Part shown: positions 54,650 to 63,717 of the stretch, in pieces
Position numbering within the stretch: position 1 is the stretch's first letter
How the letters are laid out: each line of letters starts with the position of its first letter
NCBI GenBank assembly: GCA_944319935.1
Contig: CALUFM010000005.1
Location: 1 to 64,000, forward strand
DNA: 64,000 bases
Origin: an uncultured Prevotella sp.
GTDB taxonomy: Bacteria; Bacteroidota; Bacteroidia; Bacteroidales; Bacteroidaceae
Direction: 5' to 3'
Program-made: the position numbers and the translations under genes
Notes under the pieces: model-generated
What the model was told of the DNA's origin: nothing
Databases searched by the model: none
The model's input: only the letters and a program-made list of their open reading frames with translations

Positions 54650-54757
54650 GTAACACATTGACATCCAATACTTTACAAAAGGCTGCCTTTTACTCGCTAA
54701 AAGGCGGCCTTTTGTCGTTCAATAAGCCACCTTTCGCAAAGCGAAAGGTGGCTTATT
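54650..54757. repeat. 108-bp repeat, copy B
   Basis: Direct-orientation partner of copy A with nine differences in 108 bases. The final hairpin (54719-54757) is identical in both copies; changes are concentrated in the first hairpin. Confidence 0.85.
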
Positions 54758-54813
54758 GAAAAGAAGGTGGAAATATTGTGAGCCGCAGTATGCCTGTTTT
54801 TGGTGAAAAGATG

Positions 54814-54821
54814 TATATTTG
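54814..54821 (+). promoter_or_regulatory. -7 box for the GSCFA gene
   Basis: TATATTTG followed by CAGGG matches the consensus, 33 bases before the start codon. Confidence 0.6.
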
Positions 54822-54854
54822 CAGGGTTTTTGAAGAAATGGATATTAACGCTAT

Positions 54855-55658
54855 ATGCAATTCAGGACAAAGGTAAATGTTGAGAAACCGGGGTTTGAGA
54901 TAGAGCCGTGCGAGGAGATGTTGTTCGTCGGCTCTTGCTTCGCCGACAACATGGGGCGGCGTTTCCGGGAAGAGAAGTTCCGCGCCACGGTGAACCCCTA
55001 CGGCGTGATGTACAACCCGGCGAGCATCCTGCACACGGTGGAGCGGTGCGCTGACGCGCCGCGCGTGGCCTTGTTTACGTTGGGTACGAACCACGTTTAC
55101 ATACTCAACGAGACGGGAGAGATAGTTGACAACTGCGCCAAGAGGCCGCAACGGCTGTTCACCGAGCGAGAGTTGACGGTGGACGAGTGTGTGGGCTACC
55201 TGCGCAAGGCCGTGGATGTGCTTGCCGGGAGGCGTGCTGACGTGCGGGTGGTGGTGACGGTCAGTCCGATACGCTACGCCAAGTATGGCTACCACGGCAG
55301 CCAGTTGTCAAAGGCGGTGCTGCTCTTGGCGGCTGACAAGTTGGTGAGCGAGCTGCCCGAAAGGGTGGTGTATTTCCCCGCGTATGAGATTGTCAACGAC
55401 GAGCTTCGCGATTACAGGTTTTACGCCGCGGACATGTTGCACCCCTCTGAACAGGCCCTAGAGTATATATGGGAAGTCTTTTCGGATGCGTATTTTTCGC
55501 CTGAGGCAAAGCGTTTTGTCGAGGAGTGGCGTCCGCTGAAAGAAGCCCTTGGCCACAAGCCGTTCCGTCCCGAGTCGGCTGAATACAAGGAGTTCATGAA
55601 TAAAACAATGTTAAAAGTTAAGGCGTTTTCGGAAAAATACCCGAACTTTGTACTGTAA
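54855..55658 (+). CDS. GSCFA domain protein
   Basis: The 267-residue protein belongs to the GSCFA family, an SGNH-hydrolase-like group. The name motif is present as VGSCFADNMGRRF near 25-37. VNPYGVMYNPASIL follows, then VVTVSPIRY near 137-145 and an ADMLHPSEQA motif near 194-203 with the candidate aspartate-histidine pair. There is no signal peptide, so it is cytoplasmic. Family function is unknown; ester hydrolysis is possible. It is commonly found before murF-alr in Bacteroidales, as here. Confidence 0.9.
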   Translation: MQFRTKVNVEKPGFEIEPCEEMLFVGSCFADNMGRRFREEKFRATVNPYGVMYNPASILHTVERCADAPRVALFTLGTNHVYILNETGEIVDNCAKRPQRLFTERELTVDECVGYLRKAVDVLAGRRADVRVVVTVSPIRYAKYGYHGSQLSKAVLLLAADKLVSELPERVVYFPAYEIVNDELRDYRFYAADMLHPSEQALEYIWEVFSDAYFSPEAKRFVEEWRPLKEALGHKPFRPESAEYKEFMNKTMLKVKAFSEKYPNFVL

Positions 55659-55823
55659 TTAGGTTATAAGGTTTTACGGTTATGAGGTAATAAGGGGCAG
55701 GATGACTGTTTAGGGCGGTCTTGGCTGTTTGTTTTCAGTGTTCTTGTCGTGTAGTGACAGTTGACAAGTCATTTGTCCTTAACTACTTTAACTACCTCTG
55801 ACTACTTTAACTACTTATTTATT

Positions 55824-58298
55824 ATGTTCTATTCTATTGAGAAAGTTGCAGCCCTTATAGGCGCGTGCCGGTACGGCGCGGCCGAGGGCAATGTATGTTG
55901 GATACTGACTGACAGCCGCAGCGTGTGCTTCCCCGAAGACACTTTGTTCTTCGCGGTGAAGTCGGAACGCAACGACGGCCACAAGTATATAGCCGACCTT
56001 TACCGCCGCGGCGTGCGCAATTTCGTTGTCGAGGAGTTGCCGCAAGACTGTGACACGGCTTACAAGGACGCCAATTTCCTGAAAGTGGCAAATACGGTTG
56101 AGGCCCTGCAACGCCTCGCCGAGTGCCATCGTAATGAATTTGACATCCCCGTAGTGGGCATCACGGGCAGCAACGGGAAGACCGTTGTGAAGGAGTGGTT
56201 GTACCAACTGCTTTCGCCCCAGATGGTCGTTACGCGCAGTCCGCGCAGCTATAACTCGCAAATCGGCGTGCCCTTGTCTGTCTGGCTGCTCGACGGGCGC
56301 AGCCAGGTTGGCGTATTCGAGGCGGGCATCAGCCAGCCGGGCGAGATGGACGCGCTGCGTGACATCATACAACCTACCATCGGCGTGCTGACAAACCTCG
56401 GCGCGGCGCACCAGGAGAACTTCTCCTCGATGGAGGCGAAGTGCATGGAGAAGTTGAAGCTTTTCCGTGGAACACAGGCCATAGTGTACCCCTGGGACGA
56501 CGAGACGGTGAGAAGTTGCGTGGCAAGCCTCGGCTACAAGGGCGAACAAATAGCATGGTCTATGACCGACCCGGCCGCAAAGATGTATGTTAAGTCGGTG
56601 GAAAAGAGCGGAATATCGACCACCGTCAGTTATGTGTTCGGTGGCGAGGAAGGCCGTTACACGCTGCCTTTCATCGACGAGGCGTCGGTCGCCAACTCTG
56701 TGACTTGCGCCGCCGTGGCCCTTCACTTGGGGCTTACCACTGGGCAGGTGGCCGAGCGGATGGCAGCCGTTGAGCCTGTTGCCATGCGCCTTGAGGTGAA
56801 AGAAGGCCAGCATGGATGCACACTGATAAACGACTCTTACAATTCCGACATCAACTCGCTTGACATAGCTCTCGACTTCATGAGCCGCCGCCCCGACCAC
56901 GAGGGGCGCAAACGCACGCTCATACTGAGCGACATATACCAGAGCGGGAAGGCCGGCGAGGCGTTGTATAAAGAGGTGTCAGACCTCGCAAGGACGCGCG
57001 GCGTGCGGAAGTTCATCGGCATCGGCCCTGAAATCAGCGCAAATGCGGATGTCATAGACATACAGGAAAAGCATTTCTTCGCCGACTGTCATGAGTTCAT
57101 CGCAAGCCAAGTGTTCGCCACGTTGCATGATGAAGTGATTTTGCTGAAAGGCGCGCGGAGGTTCAGTTTTGACCGCCTGACGGAACTATTGGAGCAGAAA
57201 GTGCATGAAACAATCCTCGAGGTCAACCTTGGCGCGGTGGTGAAGAACCTCAACCACTTCCGTTCGTTCATGAAGCCTACCACCAAAATCGTATGCATGG
57301 TGAAGGCCGACGCCTACGGCGCGGGGGCTGTAGAGGTGGCGAAGACGCTGCAGGACCACCGCGTTGACTATCTTGCCGTGGCCGTTGCGGACGAAGGCGT
57401 GACGCTGAGGAGGAGCGGAATAACATCGAACATCATGATAATGAACCCTGAGATGACGGCTTTCAAGACGATGTTCGACTTCGACCTTGAGCCGGAGGTT
57501 TACAGCTTCCGCCTGCTTGACGCCCTTGTGAAGGCCGCCCAGCGTGAAGGCATCACGGGATACCCCGTCCACATAAAGCTCGACACGGGCATGCACCGTC
57601 TCGGTTTCAACCCGCTGACTGACATGGACGAGCTAATCAAACGCTTGAAAAGCCAGAACGCGGTCATCCCACGTTCGGTGTTCTCACACTTCGTCGGCTC
57701 TGACAGCGACGACTTCGACAACTTCTCGGCCCGCCAGTTCGCCCTGTTCAAGGAAGGAAGCGAGAAACTTCAGTCGGCCTTCAGCCACAAGATAATACGC
57801 CACATGGACAATTCGGCAGGCATAGAGCATTTCCCCGAACGCCAGCTTGACATGTGCCGCCTCGGCCTCGGGCTGTATGGCATCGACAGCAGGGACAACT
57901 CCGTCATCAACAACGTATGCACGCTGAAGACCACCATCCTGCAAATCCACCCCGTGCCGAAGGACGAAACCGTGGGCTACAGCCGCAAAGGCATCCTTAC
58001 GCGCGACAGTCTCATAGCCGCAATCCCAATCGGTTACGCCGACGGCCTTAACCGCCGGCTCGGCTGCGGGCATTGCTACTGCTTGGTGAACGGCAAGAAA
58101 GCCCCATACGTAGGCAACATCTGCATGGACGTGGCGATGATTGACGTCACCGACATCGACTGCAAGGAGGGCGACACGGTTGAGATTTTCGGCGACAACC
58201 TGCCCGTAACCGTTTTGTCAGACGTGATGGGCACAATCCCTTACGAGGTGCTGACGAGCATCAGCAACCGTGTAAAGAGGGTTTATTTCCAAGATTGA
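55824..58298 (+). CDS. bifunctional MurF ligase / alanine racemase
   Basis: Fusion of two peptidoglycan precursor enzymes. The start at 55824 (MFYSIEKVAALIG) gives 824 residues. The MurF part covers about 1-450, with the ATP-binding ITGSNGKTVVKEW near 113-125 and the INDSYNSDINSL block near 332. The alanine racemase part covers about 465-824, with the PLP lysine K494 in VKADAYGAG, IKLDTGMHRLGF near 580 and GNICMDVAMIDVT near 760-772. The first makes UDP-MurNAc-pentapeptide and the second supplies D-alanine. This fusion is usual in Bacteroidetes. Upstream in-frame codons lie in TTAACTAC words and are rejected. Confidence 0.95.
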   Translation: MFYSIEKVAALIGACRYGAAEGNVCWILTDSRSVCFPEDTLFFAVKSERNDGHKYIADLYRRGVRNFVVEELPQDCDTAYKDANFLKVANTVEALQRLAECHRNEFDIPVVGITGSNGKTVVKEWLYQLLSPQMVVTRSPRSYNSQIGVPLSVWLLDGRSQVGVFEAGISQPGEMDALRDIIQPTIGVLTNLGAAHQENFSSMEAKCMEKLKLFRGTQAIVYPWDDETVRSCVASLGYKGEQIAWSMTDPAAKMYVKSVEKSGISTTVSYVFGGEEGRYTLPFIDEASVANSVTCAAVALHLGLTTGQVAERMAAVEPVAMRLEVKEGQHGCTLINDSYNSDINSLDIALDFMSRRPDHEGRKRTLILSDIYQSGKAGEALYKEVSDLARTRGVRKFIGIGPEISANADVIDIQEKHFFADCHEFIASQVFATLHDEVILLKGARRFSFDRLTELLEQKVHETILEVNLGAVVKNLNHFRSFMKPTTKIVCMVKADAYGAGAVEVAKTLQDHRVDYLAVAVADEGVTLRRSGITSNIMIMNPEMTAFKTMFDFDLEPEVYSFRLLDALVKAAQREGITGYPVHIKLDTGMHRLGFNPLTDMDELIKRLKSQNAVIPRSVFSHFVGSDSDDFDNFSARQFALFKEGSEKLQSAFSHKIIRHMDNSAGIEHFPERQLDMCRLGLGLYGIDSRDNSVINNVCTLKTTILQIHPVPKDETVGYSRKGILTRDSLIAAIPIGYADGLNRRLGCGHCYCLVNGKKAPYVGNICMDVAMIDVTDIDCKEGDTVEIFGDNLPVTVLSDVMGTIPYEVLTSISNRVKRVYFQD

Positions 58299-58351
58299 TG
58301 TAATGTAAACGTAAGTCCTTGACAATCAAGGATGTAACTATACGCATTGTA

Positions 58352-58408
58352 AAAGACGGCCTTTTGGCTTGCAATATGCCGCATATTGCAAGCCAAAAGG
58401 CCGTCTTT
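58352..58408. repeat. 27-bp perfect palindrome
   Basis: Arms 58352-58378 and 58382-58408 are exact reverse complements around CCG. The arm combines a GACGGCCTTTTGG part and a GCAATATG part, so two repeat cores are fused in one stem. It lies 54 bases after the murF-alr stop, before a same-strand gene, and can serve as its terminator. Confidence 0.85.
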
Positions 58409-58495
58409 CGTATTCTGAAAAGCCATGTTTTGCACGGCGACAATGCTGTTAAACTATTTTAACGAGACGCCATTCTTTTTTTAAGAAAAAAACAG

Positions 58496-58503
58496 TAACT
58501 TTG
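58496..58503 (+). promoter_or_regulatory. -7 box for the MFS permease gene
   Basis: TAACTTTG followed by CC matches the consensus; the start codon is 45 bases downstream. Confidence 0.6.
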
Positions 58504-58547
58504 CCAAAACTCACTTAAACGCATACTATTAATCAAATTAATAACTG

Positions 58548-60020
58548 ATGAATCCAATTCAAACTACTAAGATGACCAACTTCCGTTGGGTCATTTGCGC
58601 ATTGCTTTTCTGCGCTACGACGGTGAACTACCTCGACAGGCAGGTTCTCTCGCTCACGTGGAAAGACTTTATCGCACCTGAGTTCCACTGGACTGATGCC
58701 GATTACGGCATGATTACCGGTTTCTTCTCTGTGTTTTATGCTATCGCGTGCTTGTTCGCCGGCAAGTTTGTTGACTGGATGGGCATAAAGAAAGGTTATC
58801 TTTGGGCTATCTTCATTTGGTCGCTCGGCGCATGTATGCACGCCGGTTGCGGTTGGCTCACCATGGAAATCGAGGGCCTTAACCAGCCTGGCATCAGCGC
58901 GGCTGAGGCTCTTAGCAGCGTGAAGGCCGGCAGTGCTATGGCCATGGCCATAGCTACGGTCAGTGTTTGGTTGTTCCTGGCTTGCCGCGCCATCCTTGCG
59001 CTTGGCGAGGCCGGCAACTTCCCGGCAGCCATCAAGGTGACAGCCGAGTATTTCCCGAAGAAAGACCGCGCGTTCGCCACTTCAATCTTCAACTCTGGCG
59101 CATCTGTTGGAGCATTGGCCGCACCGCTCACTATCCCAATCCTCGCACAGCACTTCGGGTGGGAGATGGCGTTCATCATCATCGGTGCAATAGGTTTCGT
59201 CTGGATGTTCTTCTGGGCGGGACTTTATGAGAAGCCTGAGAAATCGAAGCATGTGAACAAGGCCGAGCTTATCTACATCAACCAAGACGACGAGGAGGAC
59301 GGCAAGGCTGCTGAGGCGGAAACCGCAAGCGAGGCAAAGACCATACCTTTCTTGAAATGCTTTACTTACAAGCAGACATGGTCGTTCGTTGTGGGCAAGT
59401 TCTTCACCGATGGTGTTTGGTGGTTCTATTTGTTCTGGGCTCCGGCTTATTTCTCTGACCAGTTTAACTATCCGTCATCGTCACCGATGGGCATGGCACT
59501 CATCTTCGTGCTTTATCTTATCGTGACAGTGCTGTCCATCTACGGCGGTTATCTGCCCAAGCTCTTTGTTGAGAAGAAGGGCATGGGACCGTATTCAGGC
59601 CGTATGCTGGCGATGCTCATCTTCGCGTTCTTCCCCTTGTTCGCATTGTTCGCACAGCCGTTGGGCGGTTATTCCGTATGGTTCCCGGCCATAATCATCG
59701 GTCTCGCCGGTGCGGGTCACCAGGCTTGGTCGGCCAACTTGTTCTCAACCATCGGTGACATGTTCCCGAAATCAACCATAGCCACCATCACCGGTATCGG
59801 CGCGATGGCCGGAGGTGTAGGCTCGCTGCTTATCAACCTTGGTGCAGGTGAATTGTTCACATACGCTGAGAATATGGGTGAGGCGTTTACCTTCCTCGGT
59901 TTTGAGGGTAAACCCGCAGGTTACATGATTATCTTCTGCATCTGTGCCGTTGCTTACTTGCTGGCTTGGATAATAATGAAAACGCTCGTTCCGAAGTACA
60001 AGCCGATCGTTGTCGAGTAA
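58548..60020 (+). CDS. MFS transporter, hexuronate (ExuT-like) type
   Basis: Predicted proton symporter of the anion:cation symporter family, probably for galacturonate, glucuronate or a related sugar acid. The 490-residue protein has twelve helices. Family landmarks are VNYLDRQVLSLTWKDF near 26-41, ALGEAGNFPAAIKVTAEYFP near 149-168, and FNSGASVGALAAPLTIPI near 180-197. A cytoplasmic loop rich in E and A (about 240-262) separates the halves. It fits the pectin enzymes elsewhere in the window, although no uronate catabolic gene is adjacent. Substrate is inferred from the family. Confidence 0.87.
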   Translation: MNPIQTTKMTNFRWVICALLFCATTVNYLDRQVLSLTWKDFIAPEFHWTDADYGMITGFFSVFYAIACLFAGKFVDWMGIKKGYLWAIFIWSLGACMHAGCGWLTMEIEGLNQPGISAAEALSSVKAGSAMAMAIATVSVWLFLACRAILALGEAGNFPAAIKVTAEYFPKKDRAFATSIFNSGASVGALAAPLTIPILAQHFGWEMAFIIIGAIGFVWMFFWAGLYEKPEKSKHVNKAELIYINQDDEEDGKAAEAETASEAKTIPFLKCFTYKQTWSFVVGKFFTDGVWWFYLFWAPAYFSDQFNYPSSSPMGMALIFVLYLIVTVLSIYGGYLPKLFVEKKGMGPYSGRMLAMLIFAFFPLFALFAQPLGGYSVWFPAIIIGLAGAGHQAWSANLFSTIGDMFPKSTIATITGIGAMAGGVGSLLINLGAGELFTYAENMGEAFTFLGFEGKPAGYMIIFCICAVAYLLAWIIMKTLVPKYKPIVVE

Positions 60021-60040
60021 TCATTACACATATATGAGCA

Positions 60041-60073
60041 AAAAGAGGATGCCCAAACGGGCATCCTTTTTTG
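60041..60073 (+). terminator. terminator of the MFS permease gene
   Basis: GAGGATGCCC pairs with GGGCATCCTT around AAAC (outer pairs are A-T) and is followed by a T-run. Confidence 0.9.
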
Positions 60074-60150
60074 CTTTTCAATATTCTTGACGGTTAGCTC
60101 TTGTTTGATGAAAAGCTTTTGTTCCAGTCGCTTTTTCGTGTTTTTTATGC

Positions 60151-60158
60151 TATCTTTG
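60151..60158 (+). promoter_or_regulatory. -7 box for the TonB-dependent receptor gene
   Basis: TATCTTTG followed by CAGCC matches the consensus; the start codon is 48 bases downstream. No cobalamin riboswitch is recognisable in this short leader. Confidence 0.65.
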
Positions 60159-60205
60159 CAGCCGTTTCGCACGATGCGGGACGTTTTTTAACCAATTAAA
60201 TCTTT

Positions 60206-62365
60206 ATGTACAAAACAGTTTTCAACAAGCGCGAGAGCTTCAAGTTCAAGCATTTCAGCCGCAATGGGTATGCCTTGTTCGCGTGTCTCGGCCGAGAAGT
60301 GCTTGTCGGGACGCTGAGCGTCGCCACCCTGACTTACGCCAAGGCTGACGGCGTAAGCGTGCGCACTGACATGGTAGGGGCGCGTATGGCCGACTCAGTG
60401 CGCACCGTCATGCTCGACGAAGTTGGCGTGACAGCCTCGCGCGCGCCGCTGGCTGGAGGCCGCGTGCCGAGAATTGTAACTGTGCTTGGCCGCGACGAAA
60501 TAGCCGCCGCGCCGGCGCAAAGTGTCAATGACCTGCTCAAGTATGCCGTTGGAGTGGATGTCCGACAGCGTGGTCCCATAGGGGCGCAGACCGACATCAG
60601 CATCCGTGGAGGTACGAGTGAACACATCTCAATCCTTTTGAACGGCATCAACATCTGCGACCCGCAGACCGGGCACAATGCCTTTGACCTGCCCGTGGAC
60701 ATCGGCGACATAGAGCGCATCGAGGTGATTGAAGGCCCAGCGGGGCGGGTGTTCGGCACATCGTCACTTCTCGGGGCGGTAAACGTGGTGACGCGCAGGG
60801 CTGATGAGAGTGGCGGAAGCGTCCATGCGGGCGGCGGTTCGTTCGGATACGTTGACACCGGGGCGCGTTTCAGCCTGTCAACAGGTAAATGGCGCAACTC
60901 GTTAAGCGGCGGATACACCCGCAGCGACGGTTACAGCCGCAGCAGGAGCGGTCATCTTAACGCCGACTACGAGGGCGGACGAGCCTTTTACCAGGGCGGA
61001 TATGCCGACCGTAACTTGGATGTTAGCTGGCATGCGGGCATGAGCGTGAAAGGCTGGGGCAGCAATACGTTCTACAGCACGCTGTCAGACGAGCAGTATG
61101 AGCATACCAACAAGTATTACACAGCCGTGCAGGCTGAGACGACCGTGGGCAAGTTCCACCTGCGTTCGTCTGTTTACTGGAACAGATACCTTGACCGATA
61201 TGAGTTTTACCGTGGCGCGCCTGACCGTTCGCCGTTCAACTACCACCGTACGGACGTAATGGGATTGAACCTCGGCGGCTGGTTCGACTGGGTGTTGGGG
61301 CGTACGGCTTTCGGCGCGGAGACGCGCAACGAGGACATCGTCTCGACCACGCTCGGCGAGCCCTTGGCCGCGCCCAAGCCCATCGGCGACACCGGTTGCA
61401 GCTACACCGTGGGGCTTAACCGCACCAACCTTAGCGCGTATCTTGAACACAATGTAAAGTTCAGGCGGCTCTCCGTGTCGGCGGGCTTCACGGCAGTGAG
61501 GAACACCTTGAGCGGGATGCCTTTCAAAATCTATCCCGGCATTGACGCAAGTTACGCCTTGACGGGCGACCTCAAGGCTTACGTCTCATTCAACATGTCG
61601 CTGCGCACGCCGTCGTTTACCGAGTTGTATTACTCCGTTGACGGCCACAAGGCCGACAAGCACCTCAAGCCGGAGGAGATGAAGGCCGTAGAGGCGGGGC
61701 TGCGCTACGCGCCGCGCGGCATCGTCGCCACCCTGTCGGTTTACCGCAATTGGGGCAGGAACATGATAGACTGGATAATGGACATCAATCAGGCAGATGG
61801 GCGAACGGGCTGGCAAGGGAATGGCGGAAGCCAGGCTGAAAGCGCAAGTAAGCTTGTCAACATGTCTGCCCGTAACTCGCCACAATATAAGGTGTGGACG
61901 TCGGTCAACCACGCCAAGGTCAATTCAACCGGCGTAGAGGCCGATGTGAAGCTTGACTTGCGCAGACTGGTGCCCGGGCAGCGGGTGTTGCGCTCGTTCA
62001 GCGTGGCTTACGCCTATATCGACCAAGACCAGAGGCGCGAGGAGGGCGTGCTGTCGCTTTACGCCCTTGAGTACCTCAGGCACAAGGTTGTGGCCAAGTT
62101 GGGTCTCAACATCCTGCCAAACCTCAACTTTGACGCAAGTTACCGTTATCAGGAGCGAGTCGGTTCGTATGCCGACACGGAAGGCGTCAGCCGCAGCTAC
62201 AAACCTTATTCGCTCGTGGACGCGCGCCTGTCATGGGACAAGCCGCGATATGGTGTCTACCTGGAGGTCAACAACCTGCTTGACGCCAGCTATGTTGACT
62301 ATGGCAATGTGCCGCAGCCTGGCCTTTGGATAATGGCCGGGGCGATGTTGAATTTCAGGTTTTAG
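60206..62365 (+). CDS. TonB-dependent outer-membrane receptor, BtuB-like
   Basis: The 719-residue receptor has an unusual N-terminus: about 30 mostly polar and basic residues (ESFKFKHFSRNGYALFACLG) before the hydrophobic part GTLSVATLTYAKA. A TonB box-like VMLDEVGVTASR and a plug domain (about 85-200, with SIRGGTSEHISILLNGI and IERIEVIEGPAGRVFG) follow. A barrel of about 500 residues ends in MLNFRF. Size and plug sequence fit the vitamin B12 receptor BtuB or a siderophore receptor. There is no adjacent BtuC/D/F. Ligand unknown. Confidence 0.87.
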   Translation: MYKTVFNKRESFKFKHFSRNGYALFACLGREVLVGTLSVATLTYAKADGVSVRTDMVGARMADSVRTVMLDEVGVTASRAPLAGGRVPRIVTVLGRDEIAAAPAQSVNDLLKYAVGVDVRQRGPIGAQTDISIRGGTSEHISILLNGINICDPQTGHNAFDLPVDIGDIERIEVIEGPAGRVFGTSSLLGAVNVVTRRADESGGSVHAGGGSFGYVDTGARFSLSTGKWRNSLSGGYTRSDGYSRSRSGHLNADYEGGRAFYQGGYADRNLDVSWHAGMSVKGWGSNTFYSTLSDEQYEHTNKYYTAVQAETTVGKFHLRSSVYWNRYLDRYEFYRGAPDRSPFNYHRTDVMGLNLGGWFDWVLGRTAFGAETRNEDIVSTTLGEPLAAPKPIGDTGCSYTVGLNRTNLSAYLEHNVKFRRLSVSAGFTAVRNTLSGMPFKIYPGIDASYALTGDLKAYVSFNMSLRTPSFTELYYSVDGHKADKHLKPEEMKAVEAGLRYAPRGIVATLSVYRNWGRNMIDWIMDINQADGRTGWQGNGGSQAESASKLVNMSARNSPQYKVWTSVNHAKVNSTGVEADVKLDLRRLVPGQRVLRSFSVAYAYIDQDQRREEGVLSLYALEYLRHKVVAKLGLNILPNLNFDASYRYQERVGSYADTEGVSRSYKPYSLVDARLSWDKPRYGVYLEVNNLLDASYVDYGNVPQPGLWIMAGAMLNFRF

Positions 62366-62460
62366 CGTCATGCCTTGCGCATCGTAGCCGTGGCATGGCC
62401 CGCTGTTGGCATGACAAATGCCAACATGCGTGTAACTTGCTGATAATCAGCGGATAAATT

Positions 62461-62495
62461 AAAGGCGGCATTTTGCAACGCAAAATGCCGCCTTT
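62461..62495. repeat. palindromic repeat copy
   Basis: AAAGGCGGCATTTTGC and its exact reverse complement enclose AAC. Two degenerate GCCGCCTTT modules follow to about 62540. It separates the convergent receptor and purT genes and may terminate both. Confidence 0.8.
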
Positions 62496-62543
62496 TGTCG
62501 TATAGTTGACCGCCTTTTATGGCCTGAAATGCCGCCTTTGGAG

Positions 62544-63701
62544 TTAAATCACGGTGTCAGCCAGTCGTTTGGCCTTGTCTCTTAACGCGGTCGTGTCAGC
62601 GTCGGTGTCGCCGTAACAAAGAACTACGCCCATGCGGCGGCCTACATGCTGCTGTTGCTTTCCGAATATCCTGAGGCGTGTGTAGTCCTCTTTCAGCACG
62701 TCGAGCATGTTGTATTGAGGTTCATGGTTGGCCTCTTCCTTGGCCAGCACCACTGCGCTCGCTCCTGCGTGTTCAAGGTGTATGGCCGGGATGGGCAGCC
62801 CCATGACGGCACGGAAGTGCAGCTCAAATTCGTTGAGGTTGAGCGTGTGGCCGAGTGTTACCATGCCCGTGTCGTGCGGACGGGGCGACAGCTCGGAGAA
62901 TATCACGCCCTTGTCCTTGCTGAGGAAGAACTCCACGCCCCATATTCCCGCTCCTGTCAACGCCTTTGTCACGGTTTCGGCCATGCGTTCGGCTTCTTTC
63001 AGGTCGGCTTCGCTGATGGCGAACGGCTGCCAGCTCTCACGGTAGTCGCCACCTTTTTGCACGTGGCCGATAGGCGGGCAGAAGAGTGTGGGGCCGTCTT
63101 TCTGGGTGACGGTCAGCAGCGTGAACTCGCTGTCGAAGTGAATGAACTCTTCTATTATAATCTCTTTCACGTCGCCGCGGCTGCCTTCCATGGCCTCGTT
63201 GAATGCCTTCTCAAGCTCGTCGGCACTCTTTACGATGCTCTGCCCGTGGCCTGATGACGACATCAGAGGCTTTATGACGCACGGAAAACCGATTTCGCGG
63301 GCGTGCCCTTTCAGCTCGTCAATGGTCTTGGCGTAGAAATATTTGGCGGTTTTCAGTCCGAGTTCTTTCGCCGCGAGGTCGCGTATGGCCTTGCGGTTCA
63401 TTGTGAAATTGACGGCTTTTGCGCTTGGGACGACCTGAATGCCCTGCGCCTCGAAGCTAAAAAGGCGTTCCGTCCTTATTGCCTCTATCTCGGGCACGAT
63501 GATGTCTGGGCGGTGTTTGTTTACGATGTTGTCGAGCGCGTCGCCGTCAAGCATGTTGAAAACTTCGCTCTCGTCGGCCACTTGCATTGCCGGGGCATTT
63601 GCGTAACGGTCGCAAGCCACGACGTATTGCCCGGCCCTTTTGGCGGCGATTACAAACTCTTTGCCCAATTCTCCCGAGCCTAACAATAGTATTTTCTTCA
63701 T
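62544..63701 (-). CDS. purT: formate-dependent phosphoribosylglycinamide formyltransferase
   Basis: ATP-grasp enzyme that formylates GAR with free formate in purine synthesis, independent of folate. The 385-residue protein has the N-terminal [17 protein letters not shown] motif, the ATP-grasp lid [15 protein letters not shown] near 150-164 and the metal site [23 protein letters not shown] near 265-287 (given as landmarks only). The EVEAI(R)TE block near 72 is typical. The length matches PurT. A word-type inverted repeat lies just upstream. Confidence 0.95.
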   Translation of the reverse strand: MKKILLLGSGELGKEFVIAAKRAGQYVVACDRYANAPAMQVADESEVFNMLDGDALDNIVNKHRPDIIVPEIEAIRTERLFSFEAQGIQVVPSAKAVNFTMNRKAIRDLAAKELGLKTAKYFYAKTIDELKGHAREIGFPCVIKPLMSSSGHGQSIVKSADELEKAFNEAMEGSRGDVKEIIIEEFIHFDSEFTLLTVTQKDGPTLFCPPIGHVQKGGDYRESWQPFAISEADLKEAERMAETVTKALTGAGIWGVEFFLSKDKGVIFSELSPRPHDTGMVTLGHTLNLNEFELHFRAVMGLPIPAIHLEHAGASAVVLAKEEANHEPQYNMLDVLKEDYTRLRIFGKQQQHVGRRMGVVLCYGDTDADTTALRDKAKRLADTVI

Positions 63702-63717
63702 CTCTTATTGTTTTAAA

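Larger units (their letters stand above)
54598..54854. other. intergenic region after the exported-protein operon
   Basis: Contains repeat copy B (54650-54757) and the promoter box of the GSCFA gene (54814-54821). In the 50 bases directly after the operon stop one other frame stays open, but it shows no clear homology to the repeat modules. Confidence 0.5.

Noticed and set aside
48600..54757. Direct repeats around the operon as a composite transposon
   Set aside because: No transposase, no terminal IS, no target-site duplication visible; the repeats belong to the dispersed palindromic family.
60159..60205. Cobalamin riboswitch before the BtuB-like receptor
   Set aside because: The leader is under 50 bases, too short for the B12 aptamer, and no B12-box pattern is seen.
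5980..62540. CRISPR array from the recurring palindromes
   Set aside because: Copies are thousands of bases apart, vary in sequence, and have no regular spacers or cas genes.
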